DNA of 64,000 bases, taken from Sphaerochaeta sp. GTDB lineage: Bacteria; Spirochaetota; Spirochaetia; Sphaerochaetales; Sphaerochaetaceae. Below are positions 50,784 through 59,626 of the stretch, piece by piece. A program made the position numbers and the translations under genes. The stretch spans positions 1-64,000 of the forward strand of contig JALOBD010000001.1 in NCBI GenBank assembly GCA_023228445.1, read 5' to 3'. The notes below the pieces were generated by a model that worked only from the letters and a program-made list of their open reading frames with translations, was not told the DNA's origin and searched no databases. The stretch's first letter is position 1. The number at the start of each line of letters is the position of its first letter.

Positions 50784-52418
50784 ATGGACTACAAGATGTT
50801 CTGTTTCCAGTGTCAGGAAACAGCGCGCAATTACGGATGCACCAAGGCCGGCGTCTGCGGAAAACAACCTGAGACCTCCAACTTGATGGATCTCCTGATC
50901 TGGGTGACCAAAGGCTTGGCCCAGGTTGCCACCCGCCAGCGCAGTGAGGGCAAGCGGGTCTTGCCTGAAGTGAACCATATCGTCACCTACAACCTCTTTT
51001 TGACCATCACCAACGCCAACTTTGATGATGAGAAGGTCATTGAGCGGATAGTGCTCACCATTGGTGCCAAAGAAACGCTGCGCAAGGAGCTCGTAAGCCA
51101 ACACGACTTGAGCGAGGCTGCGCTCTTTGCCAACACCTCGGTCGCTGCCTACGAAGAGCTCTCCAAGACGGTGGGCGTGCTCAGTGAGACAAACGAGGAT
51201 GTGCGCAGCCTCAAGGAGCTGGTCACCTACGGCCTCAAGGGCGTGGCTGCCTACTCCAAGCACGCCAACAACCTGGTCAAGGAGAACGAGGAGCTCGATG
51301 CGTTCATCCAGCGCGCCCTCAGCGACCTGCTGGAGGAGAAGAGCGTTGATGAGCTGGTCGCACTGACCCTTGAGACGGGTAGATGGGGCGTGGAAGGCAT
51401 GGCGCTCCTCGATGCAGCCAATACCACCACCTACGGCAATCCCGAGATGACCCGTGTCAAGCTCGGAGTGGGCAAAAACCCCGGTATCCTCATCAGCGGC
51501 CACGACCTGCGTGACTTGGAGATGCTGCTCAAGCAGACAGAGGGAAGTGGCGTGGACGTCTACACCCACTCGGAGATGCTGCCGGCCCACTACTACCCCG
51601 CCTTCAAGCAGTATGATCACTTCTACGGTAACTACGGCAACGCCTGGTGGATGCAGAAGAAGGAGTTCGAATCCTTCAACGGCCCGATCCTGATGACCAC
51701 CAACTGCATCGTCCCCCCCTCTGCCTCGTACAAGGAGCGCCTCTTCACCACCGGAGCCACCGGCTTTCCCGGTTGCAAGCATATCGAAGGGGGAATCGGA
51801 GAGGAGAAGGACTTTGGACAGATCATTGCACTGGCAAAGACGTGCCCGCCCCCGACGCAGATCGAGGAGGGGGAGCTGGTTGGCGGCTTTGCCCACAACC
51901 AGGTCTTCGCCCTCGCCGACCAGGTGATCGACGCCATCAAACGTGGTGCCATCCGCAAGTTCGTCGTGATGGGAGGGTGTGACGGGCGTGCCAAGAGTCG
52001 CGAGTACTACACCGAGTTCGCCAAGGCGCTGCCCAAGGATACGGTGATCCTCACCGCCGGGTGTGCCAAGTACAAGTACATCAAACTCGACCTTGGCGAT
52101 ATCGGCGGCATCCCCCGGGTCCTCGATGCCGGGCAGTGCAACGACAGCTACTCGCTGGCTCTCATCGCCCTCAAACTCAAGGAGATCTTCGCCCTTGAGG
52201 ACATCAATGAGTTGCCCATCGCCTACAATATCGCGTGGTACGAGCAGAAGGCGGTCATCGTACTCTTGGCCCTGCTCTCCCTGGGAGTGAAGAACATCCA
52301 CCTTGGCCCGACACTGCCCGCCTTCCTCTCACCGAACGTAGCCAATGTGTTGGTGGAGAACTTCTCCATCGCCCCCATCGGCAGTGTGGAGGATGACGTG
52401 GCTGCCCTCGTCGGCTGA
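50784..52418 (+). CDS. hcp: Hybrid-cluster protein (hydroxylamine reductase type)
   Basis: Iron-sulfur protein with a unique 4Fe-2O-2S cluster; reduces hydroxylamine and has nitric oxide reductase/S-nitrosylase roles in other bacteria. The N-terminal cluster cysteines are [19 protein letters not shown]. Later hybrid-cluster ligands occur in [10 protein letters not shown] (as LTAGCAKY), [10 protein letters not shown] and GFPGCKHI. 544 aa, normal. AGGAG precedes the ATG, and a strong terminator follows. No hcr reductase gene is adjacent. Typical of anaerobes facing nitrosative stress. Confidence 0.95.
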   Translation: MDYKMFCFQCQETARNYGCTKAGVCGKQPETSNLMDLLIWVTKGLAQVATRQRSEGKRVLPEVNHIVTYNLFLTITNANFDDEKVIERIVLTIGAKETLRKELVSQHDLSEAALFANTSVAAYEELSKTVGVLSETNEDVRSLKELVTYGLKGVAAYSKHANNLVKENEELDAFIQRALSDLLEEKSVDELVALTLETGRWGVEGMALLDAANTTTYGNPEMTRVKLGVGKNPGILISGHDLRDLEMLLKQTEGSGVDVYTHSEMLPAHYYPAFKQYDHFYGNYGNAWWMQKKEFESFNGPILMTTNCIVPPSASYKERLFTTGATGFPGCKHIEGGIGEEKDFGQIIALAKTCPPPTQIEEGELVGGFAHNQVFALADQVIDAIKRGAIRKFVVMGGCDGRAKSREYYTEFAKALPKDTVILTAGCAKYKYIKLDLGDIGGIPRVLDAGQCNDSYSLALIALKLKEIFALEDINELPIAYNIAWYEQKAVIVLLALLSLGVKNIHLGPTLPAFLSPNVANVLVENFSIAPIGSVEDDVAALVG

Positions 52419-52436
52419 CCACTCTCCAAGATTCGT

Positions 52437-52463
52437 GGACCCCCTGGCCAGGGGGTCCGTTTT
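52437..52463 (+). terminator. Strong terminator after hcp
   Basis: GGACCCCCT (52437-52445), loop GGCC, AGGGGGTCC (52450-52458), then GTTTT. A perfect 9-bp stem placed 18 bases after the hcp stop. Confidence 0.85.
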
Positions 52464-52475
52464 GAGTGTGCCCGC

Positions 52476-52504
52476 TTGCAAAATTACCGGTGGTACAGCA
52501 CACT
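52476..52504 (+). promoter_or_regulatory. Possible GH88/105 gene promoter, leaderless layout (weak -10)
   Basis: TTGCAA (52476-52481), a 17-bp spacer and CACACT (52499-52504), then six bases and the ATG at 52511. The -35 and spacing match the leaderless set, but the -10 is poor, so an activator may be needed. Confidence 0.3.
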
Positions 52505-52510
52505 ATCGGC

Positions 52511-54580
52511 ATGAAAGAAACCACCCCTACAACAAAGGACAACGCGGTTCGTGCAGCCAGGATTATCATTGATCGCTACCTCTCTCACCACGATGAGAAG
52601 GCGTATACCTATCGCCCATTCGTCAAGGGAGGCATCTATCGCCGAGCAGACTATCGCTACCGTGCCGATATGCAAACGCTCCTCCCCGAGGCACCGTTGG
52701 GGACCTTCACCTATCTCTGGGCGACGAAAGAGGCGACGGCTGAATCGACGCTCCGCTTTGCCTTGATCCCCTACGGACCGGTGAAGATCTTTGTCAACGG
52801 GACCCTCTGTGCGCGCAGCGACATCTTTTGTGAGCGCTGGCGGAGCAAGGTAATCTTCGACCTTCCGCTGCAGGAGGGGACCAATGACATCGTCTTGGAG
52901 TGCGAGAACACCAGTGGTGGGTTTGGCGGTGAGTTCGGCACTTGGGTGGGCAAGCTCGACTACTACTTCTTGACCCCCGATGGAGCGATGGAGGGGGTGT
53001 GGTACTCAGCGCCGATCAACGAGGAGCTTGATACCGTAGATCGCTCTTCCCTTGCCGGGCTCTCGTGGCACAACGCCACACCACCGCGCTCATCAGACCG
53101 CTTCGACCTGGGGGAGATCTTTCCCGATGCCCCGTCTGGCGCAAAGGCGGTGGTCGTCACGTCGGTGACCGTGGACTCAAAGACCACGTGCCTCGTCGAG
53201 GCGAACGCCCCGCTCTTCATCGACGGGGAGGCGGTGACATCGCGGATGGACCTTGGCAGAGGAACCCACATCGTGATGAGCCACAGCGAGATTGCAACGC
53301 CCCTCCAGGTGCGTATCACCGATGAAGAGCGTGGTGAGGTGTTGGCCCTCGCCAATCCCGTCCTGCCCGCGGAGAGCCCCTACCGGATCCTCGTCGCCGG
53401 GCCCTTTGCATCAACTTCGGCAGCGTTTCCCCTCCAGTACACCAAACCCTTCCAGTGCACCGACGGTCTTGGCTTTTGGCGTCTTGAGGGCAAGGACACC
53501 TACCTGAGGATGTACAACGACAATGAGCTCTTCGGCCACTGGAACTACCCCTTGGGGGTCACCCTGTATGGCTTGGTAGAGATGGAGCGCCTCTTCAAAT
53601 CCATCGATGCGACGGTCAGCGAACGAATCCACGCGCTGCTCCTCTCCCACATGCAGCAGAGTATCGATACCTACGCCTATGCGCTCTGGGACAAGGAGGC
53701 GTTCGGTGGCGCGACGGCTGTCCACCACCTGATGACGAGCCTGGACAGCCTCGACGACTGCGGCTCCTTCGGCGCTACGGTGCTGGAGGTGGCCGCCGAT
53801 CATGATCTGGAGGGGTACGAACGCTTGGTTGGTGTGGTCGGCCAATACATCAGTGAACAGCAACCACGATTGCCTGACGGTACCTTCTACCGAACCGGCT
53901 TGATGCACGAGTTTCATGAGAACACCCTATGGGTGGACGACCTGTACATGTCGGTCCCCTTCCTCATCCGCTGGGCTGCCCACACCGGCGATGATCGCCA
54001 TCTTGCGGATGCAATAGCCCAAATCGATGGCTTCTTCAACCTCCTCTACATGGAGGATCAACAGCTGATGAGCCACGTCTACGACTTTGAGCGGGATATC
54101 GCCACCGGCATCCCGTGGGGGAGGGGCAATGGATGGGCGCTCTTCAGCCTCAGTGAACTGCTCTCTGTGATGGATGAACACCACCGTGACCGTCAGCGGA
54201 TGGTAGAGCGCTTTTGCCAGCTCAGTGAGGGATTCCTCCGCCTCCAGGATGCGGATGGGATGTTCCACCAAGTGTTGGATATGCCCTCTTCCTATCAGGA
54301 GAGCAGCTGCACGGCGATGTTCGCCGCCGCCTGCTCGCGAGGGATCAGGGGCGGGTGGTTTGAGGAGAACGGGGTGTATGAAGAGGCGGTTGCGCGGGCC
54401 ATAGACGGACTGCTCACCCATGCCATCGACCGGGAGGGACGGGTACTCGGCGTATGTCGGGGCAGTGAGTTCTCCTGCTCACGCCACTACTACGCCGAAC
54501 AGCTTCTCGCCCGCATCGACGATACGCATGGCATCGGCATCATCCTCTTGGCATTGAGAGAGTACCTCCTGCTTCGCTAG
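52511..54580 (+). CDS. Glycoside hydrolase family 88/105-like (unsaturated uronyl hydrolase) with large N-terminal domain
   Basis: 689 aa. The C-terminal part (about 315-689) is an alpha/alpha-barrel with GH88/105 hallmarks: HENTLWVDDLYMSVPFL and IPWGRGNGWALFSLSELL; the Asp in WVDDLYM fits the known catalytic position. Such enzymes remove the unsaturated uronic acid left by pectate or rhamnogalacturonan lyases. The N-terminal 310 residues look like beta-sandwich modules and make it about twice the usual GH105 length. No signal peptide, so it acts in the cytosol on imported oligosaccharides. I chose the ATG at 52511. It faces the sugar ABC importer with interlocked stops. Confidence 0.82.
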   Translation: MKETTPTTKDNAVRAARIIIDRYLSHHDEKAYTYRPFVKGGIYRRADYRYRADMQTLLPEAPLGTFTYLWATKEATAESTLRFALIPYGPVKIFVNGTLCARSDIFCERWRSKVIFDLPLQEGTNDIVLECENTSGGFGGEFGTWVGKLDYYFLTPDGAMEGVWYSAPINEELDTVDRSSLAGLSWHNATPPRSSDRFDLGEIFPDAPSGAKAVVVTSVTVDSKTTCLVEANAPLFIDGEAVTSRMDLGRGTHIVMSHSEIATPLQVRITDEERGEVLALANPVLPAESPYRILVAGPFASTSAAFPLQYTKPFQCTDGLGFWRLEGKDTYLRMYNDNELFGHWNYPLGVTLYGLVEMERLFKSIDATVSERIHALLLSHMQQSIDTYAYALWDKEAFGGATAVHHLMTSLDSLDDCGSFGATVLEVAADHDLEGYERLVGVVGQYISEQQPRLPDGTFYRTGLMHEFHENTLWVDDLYMSVPFLIRWAAHTGDDRHLADAIAQIDGFFNLLYMEDQQLMSHVYDFERDIATGIPWGRGNGWALFSLSELLSVMDEHHRDRQRMVERFCQLSEGFLRLQDADGMFHQVLDMPSSYQESSCTAMFAAACSRGIRGGWFEENGVYEEAVARAIDGLLTHAIDREGRVLGVCRGSEFSCSRHYYAEQLLARIDDTHGIGIILLALREYLLLR

Positions 54581-55425
54581 CCCTTCAGACCGGTGGTCAC
54601 CAAGCCTTGGACGATGTGCTTTTGGAAGATAAGGAAGATGATGAGCACCGGCAGCAGACTCAGCGTCCCCATGGCGAAGATCGCCGACCAGTCGGTTGAG
54701 GTCATCGGGTCGCTGAACATCCGCAGCGCCAGTGATACGGTGAAGAGGCGGATCTTGTTCAAGTAGAGCAGCGGGCCGAGGAAGTCGTCCCACCTCCAGT
54801 AGAAGCTGAAGATCGTGCTGGTGATGACAGCCGGTCCAATGAGGGGGAAGATGATCCGAGAGAAGATACTGAAGCGGTTGCACCCATCGATCTTTGCCGA
54901 GTCGTCCAACTCGTAGGGGATCTGGCGGATGAACTGGACCATCAAGAAGATGAAGAAGGGGACTCCGGCGAATTGCGGGATGATGAGGGGCTTGAAGCTG
55001 TTGATCCACCCCAGCTTGTGGAAGATGATGAACTGCGGCACCATGACCACCTGGTAGGGGATCATGATGGTCAAGAACATGCAGGCGTACCAGAAGGAAC
55101 GACCCCTGAACGGGATGCGGGCAAAGCCGTACCCGACCAACGCGGAGGCGATCACCGCCCCGATCGTCGAGATGATCGTATAGTAGAACGAGTTGTAGAA
55201 GAAGACCGAGAACGAGACGGAGCGGTTGAACTCCCATCCGCGGATGAAGTTGTCCAGTTTCCACGATGAGGGGAGCAGGACCCCTGAGTTGAAGATCTCC
55301 GCGTTTGTCTTGAAGGAGTTGAAGAACATCCACAGGATGGGGTAGAGCATCACATACCCGAGGGCGATGACGATGATGTGGAAGAGACTCTCTTTGATGA
55401 TGTAGCGCATGCGGTGTTCGGTCAT
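54577..55425 (-). CDS. Sugar ABC importer permease, MalG type
   Basis: 282 aa, six predicted helices. The cytosolic EAA loop that docks the ATPase reads ELDDSAKIDGCNRFSIFSR (about residues 175-193). This is the carbohydrate uptake (CUT1) type, paired with the permease and binding-protein genes immediately upstream. No ATPase gene is in this cluster; CUT1 systems often share an MsmX-type ATPase encoded elsewhere. The gene starts one base after the upstream permease. Its TAG stop interlocks with the GH88/105 gene. Confidence 0.92.
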   Translation of the reverse strand: MTEHRMRYIIKESLFHIIVIALGYVMLYPILWMFFNSFKTNAEIFNSGVLLPSSWKLDNFIRGWEFNRSVSFSVFFYNSFYYTIISTIGAVIASALVGYGFARIPFRGRSFWYACMFLTIMIPYQVVMVPQFIIFHKLGWINSFKPLIIPQFAGVPFFIFLMVQFIRQIPYELDDSAKIDGCNRFSIFSRIIFPLIGPAVITSTIFSFYWRWDDFLGPLLYLNKIRLFTVSLALRMFSDPMTSTDWSAIFAMGTLSLLPVLIIFLIFQKHIVQGLVTTGLKG

Positions 55426-55426
55426 A

Positions 55427-56341
55427 TCACTTGCCCTCCTTTGATTCGTAGAAGACCCAGCTGGTGGAGGTCTTGAAGACGACGGCCGTCATCAAGCCGA
55501 TGATGAGCACGAGGACCCATGCCATGGCGCTGCTGTAGCCCATGTTGTAGTACTTGAAGGCCCGCTGGTAGAGGTAGAGGGCGTAGACGAGCGTAGAGTT
55601 CATGGGATCTCCCGACCCCCCCGAGACGACAAACGCCTGGGTGAAGACGGTGAAACCGTTGATCAGCTGCATGACGAGGTTGAAGAAGATCACCGGGGTG
55701 ACCTGCGGGACGGTGATGTGGAGGAACTTGCGCAGTGCGCCAGCCCCATCGATGGAAGCCGCCTCATAGTACTCACGGGGAATCTGCCTGAGGCCGGCGA
55801 GGAAGATCAGCATCGATGAGCCGAACTGCCAGACGGCGAGGATGATCAGCGTCCAGATGGCGGTGTCGGGGCTGCCGATCCACGAGTAGTCGGTGATGAT
55901 GCCGATTTTGGCCAATGTTGCATTGAGCACGCCATCAGCGATGAAGATGCGTCTCCACATCACCGCGATGGCGATCGAGCCACCGACGAGTGAGGGGACG
56001 TAGTAGACCGCCTGGTAGACCCTGATGGCCCGGGTGCCCCGGTTGAAGAGCATCGCCACAAAGAAGGCGAAGAGGAGGCGAAGCGGCACGGAGATGAAGG
56101 CGTAGAAGAAGGTGACCTTCAACGACTGCCAGAAGAGCGCATCGTGGGCCATCCGCCGGAAGTTCTCAAAGCCGATGAAGAGCGCCTTTCCGAGGATGTT
56201 ATAGTTGGTGAACGAATAGTAGAGCGAGAAGAAGATGGGGATGATGGAGAATGCGATGAAGCCGAGCAGCCAAGGGCTGATGAAGGCGTATCCTGCGATA
56301 TCATCGGCCAATGATCGTTTGGGCCGTATGGTCTGTTTCAT
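55427..56341 (-). CDS. Sugar ABC importer permease, MalF/UgpA type
   Basis: 304 aa with six helices. EAA loop: EYYEAASIDGAGALRKFLH (about residues 195-213). It pairs with the downstream MalG-type protein to form the membrane channel of a CUT1 carbohydrate importer. It is separated from the binding-protein gene by 76 bases containing a strong hairpin, which should lower its expression relative to the binding protein. Confidence 0.92.
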   Translation of the reverse strand: MKQTIRPKRSLADDIAGYAFISPWLLGFIAFSIIPIFFSLYYSFTNYNILGKALFIGFENFRRMAHDALFWQSLKVTFFYAFISVPLRLLFAFFVAMLFNRGTRAIRVYQAVYYVPSLVGGSIAIAVMWRRIFIADGVLNATLAKIGIITDYSWIGSPDTAIWTLIILAVWQFGSSMLIFLAGLRQIPREYYEAASIDGAGALRKFLHITVPQVTPVIFFNLVMQLINGFTVFTQAFVVSGGSGDPMNSTLVYALYLYQRAFKYYNMGYSSAMAWVLVLIIGLMTAVVFKTSTSWVFYESKEGK

Positions 56342-56375
56342 TGCAACTCCCTAAAAGAAATGGTGGTGAGAGAGA

Positions 56376-56401
56376 AGGAGACCCGGTGATCCGGGTCTCC
56401 T
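56376..56401 (-). terminator. Hairpin between the binding-protein and permease genes (partial terminator)
   Basis: Arms 56376-56386 and 56391-56401 form a perfect 11-bp stem with loop TGAT. On the minus strand it lies just after the binding-protein stop, and only pyrimidine-rich sequence follows. Typical position for an RNA-stabilising or attenuating hairpin that gives excess binding protein. Confidence 0.65.
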
Positions 56402-56417
56402 GATTCGGTTACCCTCT

Positions 56418-57698
56418 CTATCTGAGGATATTGTTCCCTTCATTCATGATTTTGGCAACACCTGCGTCCAGGCTGATCCGCTTGAGCAGGATCTCCAGGG
56501 TCACGTCACGTGCCATCTTCAAGAACTCACCGGCGGCCGGAGGATCGGGTGGATCGATCGAACCGCTGTTGGTCGAGGCGAGGCTGATGAAGTCGAAGAT
56601 CTGCTTGTTGATCGCGTCGACCTTCGTAGCCATGTGCGCCCGCACATCGTCGGGAATCGGGATGCCACGCTCACCCATCAACATGTCGTTGACCTCGATG
56701 TCGTTGAGGAAGTAGTTGAGGAACCGTGCCGCATCCTTGGGATTCTCCGCGCTGGCGGGAATCGAGAAGAACATCGACGGCTTGAGGTAGGTTCCCTTCG
56801 CCTTGGCGCCTTTGAGGATCGGCATCAGGCCAAGCTCCAAGGGTCGGCCGGCAGCCGCCTGTGTGGCGACAAACTGGTTGGACCAGATGAACTCCACCCA
56901 GGACTTGCCCTTGGCAAACTCACCCTCCTCAGGGGAGACGGAGACAAACGCGACTTCGGGTCTAACCAATGCACCGGCATCGAGGAGCCGCAGCTGGATG
57001 GCATAGAACTCACGCAGTGCCGCAACATCGGTGAAGCCGAGTCCTGTGGTGCCAAAGAGCTTGGCTCCGGTCTGGCGGATCAGGTGCTCGAAGCCAACCC
57101 GGGGGTCGGTGGTGAAGAACGGAAGGGTCTGCACACCAGTCTTGCGGTAGACCTCCAGTGCGATGCGCTCGAAGTCTTCCCACGTCCAGGTTGCGGTGTT
57201 CGGCTTGGCGATTCCCGCCCTGGCCAACACTGCCGGATCGTAGGTGAGACAGACGGCGTTCGTTCCGAGGCTGATACCGTAGATCTTGCCATCGACCATA
57301 CCGCCGGTGAGGAAGGACTCATTGACCTTGGAGAGGTCGATGGTGCCATCCTTGACGTATGGGGTCAGGTCGGCCAGCTGGTTGTCGACCACCCACTGCA
57401 GCATGTACGCATAGTCATGCTGGATCAGGTCGGGAAGACTGCCAGCCACTGCCTGGGTGGCGAGCTTGTCCCAATACCCTGCCCAACCGGTGGTCTCACT
57501 CTCGATCTTGACACCGGGGTACTTGGCCATGAACATATCGGCGGCCTTCAGGGTCCGTTCATCACGGGTGGGGTTGCCCCACCATGCCAAGCGCATCGTC
57601 GACTCAGCTTTTTCTTCTGCAGCCGGCATTGCGAAGAGCAGACCGGGCAACAGGATCAGAGCAACGAGAGCCAGCATGAACATTCGTTTCTTTGTCAT
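56418..57698 (-). CDS. Extracellular sugar-binding protein of an ABC importer
   Basis: 426 aa. The signal peptide covers about residues 1-23 (ALVALILLPGLLFA) and has no lipobox Cys, so the mature protein is probably free in the periplasm. The body matches family 1 carbohydrate-binding proteins: RLAWWGNPTRDERT at the start and WTWEDFERIA and NPKDAARFLNYFL further on. AAGGAGG precedes the ATG. The specificity is unknown; the convergent GH88/105 enzyme suggests pectin-derived oligosaccharides. Confidence 0.9.
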   Translation of the reverse strand: MTKKRMFMLALVALILLPGLLFAMPAAEEKAESTMRLAWWGNPTRDERTLKAADMFMAKYPGVKIESETTGWAGYWDKLATQAVAGSLPDLIQHDYAYMLQWVVDNQLADLTPYVKDGTIDLSKVNESFLTGGMVDGKIYGISLGTNAVCLTYDPAVLARAGIAKPNTATWTWEDFERIALEVYRKTGVQTLPFFTTDPRVGFEHLIRQTGAKLFGTTGLGFTDVAALREFYAIQLRLLDAGALVRPEVAFVSVSPEEGEFAKGKSWVEFIWSNQFVATQAAAGRPLELGLMPILKGAKAKGTYLKPSMFFSIPASAENPKDAARFLNYFLNDIEVNDMLMGERGIPIPDDVRAHMATKVDAINKQIFDFISLASTNSGSIDPPDPPAAGEFLKMARDVTLEILLKRISLDAGVAKIMNEGNNILR

Positions 57699-57907
57699 GT
57701 GAATCCTCCTTCAGGATGGAGCCTAGAGCACAGACAGCCTCAGGCATACTGAGCCTTGACTGAACCGGTGCGACTTCTTTGGACTCCTATATAACTCCCT
57801 GTATGTATATTTTGACACGTTTTGTTAATTCTGCAATGAGGGTATTGTCATTATTTAGCACTATTTTATCATAATTGTGGTATTTCTTCACATCTGTGGA
57901 AAAGAAG
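57699..57907. other. AT-rich promoter region of the sugar importer
   Basis: No gene. The stretch 57780-57895 is strongly AT-rich compared with its surroundings and probably holds the importer promoter and operator. Minus-strand TATATA near 57795 and several TTG-type hexamers exist, but I could not pick a convincing -35/-10 pair. The remaining part is a long leader of about 90 bases ending in AAGGAGG. Confidence 0.4.
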
Positions 57908-57932
57908 CCCCCTCCCACAAGCGGGGAGGGGG
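57908..57932 (-). terminator. efp terminator
   Basis: CCCCCTCCC (57908-57916) pairs with GGGAGGGGG (57924-57932) across a 7-base loop. On the minus strand it lies 22 bases after the efp stop and is followed by CTTCTTTTCC. Confidence 0.75.
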
Positions 57933-57953
57933 ATGTATCACGATGGGGCGGTG

Positions 57954-58517
57954 TCAATTGTTGACGCGCTCAATGTACTCCCGCGTCTCGGTGTTCACCC
58001 GGATCTTCTCGCCCTGCTTGATGAAGATCGGAACGCGGACCTTCAGGCCCGTCTCGGTGGTCACATACTTGGTGGCGCCTTGGACGGTGTCACCCTTGAC
58101 GGCTTCCTCAGCCTCGGCGACCAGGTAGACGACCTTCGGCGGAATCTGGATTTCGAGCAACTGGGACTCCCAGAAGGTACAGCGGTACGTCTCCCCATCC
58201 TTCATCAAGAACTCGTAGTCGGGGAAGGTCGCCATTGGAACCTCAATCTGCTCGAAGGTATCGGTGAGCATGAGGTGGAAACTCTCTCCATCGTTGTAGA
58301 GATACTGGCAGTCGCGGTCGGCGACGACGATGTCCTCGGCGTTGTCCTGGCTCTTCATCGTCTCCTGTAGCACCTGGCCGGTGGAGGGGCTCTTCAGCTT
58401 CAGTCGGACGAAGGCCGACCCCTTGCCGGGGTTCACAAACTCTCGGTCCACGACGATGAAGGGTTGTCCCTTGATCAACAAGGCGGTTCCCTTCTCAATT
58501 TGACCAGCTTTAATCAT
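57954..58517 (-). CDS. efp: Elongation factor P
   Basis: Relieves ribosome stalling at polyproline stretches. 187 aa with three beta-barrel domains. The tip loop of domain I reads FVNPGKGSAF, with Lys32 at the place modified in E. coli (Lys34, PGKGQAF-type loop). This loop is the kind recognised by EpmA, which is encoded 119 bases upstream. I chose the ATG at 58517, eight bases after GAGG, rather than the ATG two codons earlier. A terminator follows. Confidence 0.95.
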   Translation of the reverse strand: MIKAGQIEKGTALLIKGQPFIVVDREFVNPGKGSAFVRLKLKSPSTGQVLQETMKSQDNAEDIVVADRDCQYLYNDGESFHLMLTDTFEQIEVPMATFPDYEFLMKDGETYRCTFWESQLLEIQIPPKVVYLVAEAEEAVKGDTVQGATKYVTTETGLKVRVPIFIKQGEKIRVNTETREYIERVNN

Positions 58518-58636
58518 ATACATTACCTCATATGGTTACAGAATACACGAAATACACCATTGAATCGTATCAGAAAGATGAAATTTAATCATCCCCTTCG
58601 AATGCCAAACAATTGTGCCACCGTTGGCAGAAGGGG

Positions 58637-59620
58637 TCAGCCCCCTGTGTCGCCCAGGATCCTCGACAGTGGGAAGAGCAACACCTCATCGAGGCTCTGC
58701 CTTCCCATCAAGAGCATCTGCAGGCGATCGAGGCCCATGGCAACTCCGCTTACCGGAGGCATGGCTGCGATGATGCGTGCAAAATCCACATCGATGTCAG
58801 GGATCGGCATGCCGTTGCGGGAGCGCTTCTCTATCAAGCGGGCGTACTCGTTGCTATAGTACCCCTCGATCTTCTGCAGCCGTCGCTCCTCGTTGTAGCA
58901 GTTGGCAAGCTCGACGCCCCCACCATAGAGTTCCCAGCGCCGGCGCCACGCACCCTCCTGCATCGCCAGGCACTCGATCTGGGCGGGGTAGCGGTCGAGT
59001 ACCAGCGGCTTTTCTTGGGGGAGGTTCGGCTCGACGAAGGTGAGGAAGATCCGGTTGAAGGTCTCCTGCCAGCTCTCCCTCTCATCGGGCACCGAGAGGC
59101 CGAGCCGTCGTGCCTCGGCTGCGAGCGAGATTTGGCGTTGGTGGTCTTCCAAGTCGATGCCGGTATTCACCCAGGTCGCCTCCGCGACCGTGAGGTGGGA
59201 GAAGGGGGGACGGAGGTGGTCGGGGGTATCCTTGTCGGCGAGGGCGGCAAAAAGCTCTTCGGTGATGAGGATCGAGTCCTGCTCATCCGCCTCCACGGTA
59301 TAGTACTCCAGCATGGTGAACTCGGGGTTGTGGTTCGCCCCCACCTGCTCGCTGTTACGAAAGCAGTGGCTGATCTGATAGAGGCTGCCCCAGCCATCGG
59401 CGATGAGGCGTTTCATGTACACCTCGGGCGAAGGGACGAGGTAGAGCTCCTGTGATGGCAAGAAGGGGTTGTCGAAGCGGGTGGCGAAGTTTTCGATCGT
59501 CGATTCAGGGATCAGGGTGGGGCTGAGGATCGGTGTGTCGACCTCAAGGTACGAACGCTCGTCAAAAAACGAGCGGATGTGTCTCATCATCCGGCTGCGA
59601 AACCGTGCTGCATCTCTCAT
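58637..59620 (-). CDS. epmA: EF-P--(R)-beta-lysine ligase EpmA (GenX/PoxA)
   Basis: Stand-alone class II lysyl-tRNA-synthetase-like catalytic domain that attaches (R)-beta-lysine to EF-P instead of charging tRNA. It lacks the N-terminal anticodon-binding domain. Class II motifs: EVDTPILSPT (motif 1), CFRNSEQVGANHNPEFTMLE (motif 2) and SGVAMGLDRLQML (motif 3). 327 aa, as for EpmA. The ATG at 59620 follows TTGCAA-N18-TATGAT by six bases and has no ribosome site. It lies just upstream of efp on the same strand and is divergent from mnmE. Confidence 0.93.
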   Translation of the reverse strand: MRDAARFRSRMMRHIRSFFDERSYLEVDTPILSPTLIPESTIENFATRFDNPFLPSQELYLVPSPEVYMKRLIADGWGSLYQISHCFRNSEQVGANHNPEFTMLEYYTVEADEQDSILITEELFAALADKDTPDHLRPPFSHLTVAEATWVNTGIDLEDHQRQISLAAEARRLGLSVPDERESWQETFNRIFLTFVEPNLPQEKPLVLDRYPAQIECLAMQEGAWRRRWELYGGGVELANCYNEERRLQKIEGYYSNEYARLIEKRSRNGMPIPDIDVDFARIIAAMPPVSGVAMGLDRLQMLLMGRQSLDEVLLFPLSRILGDTGG

Positions 59621-59626
59621 GGACCC

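Noticed and set aside
50040..52301. A very long minus-strand open frame continuing upstream of mntP across hcp
   Set aside because: Only the last 186 codons match MntP. The rest is the complement of hcp, low-complexity in composition, and its start would lie inside the well-supported hcp gene. mntP has its own ribosome site and promoter.
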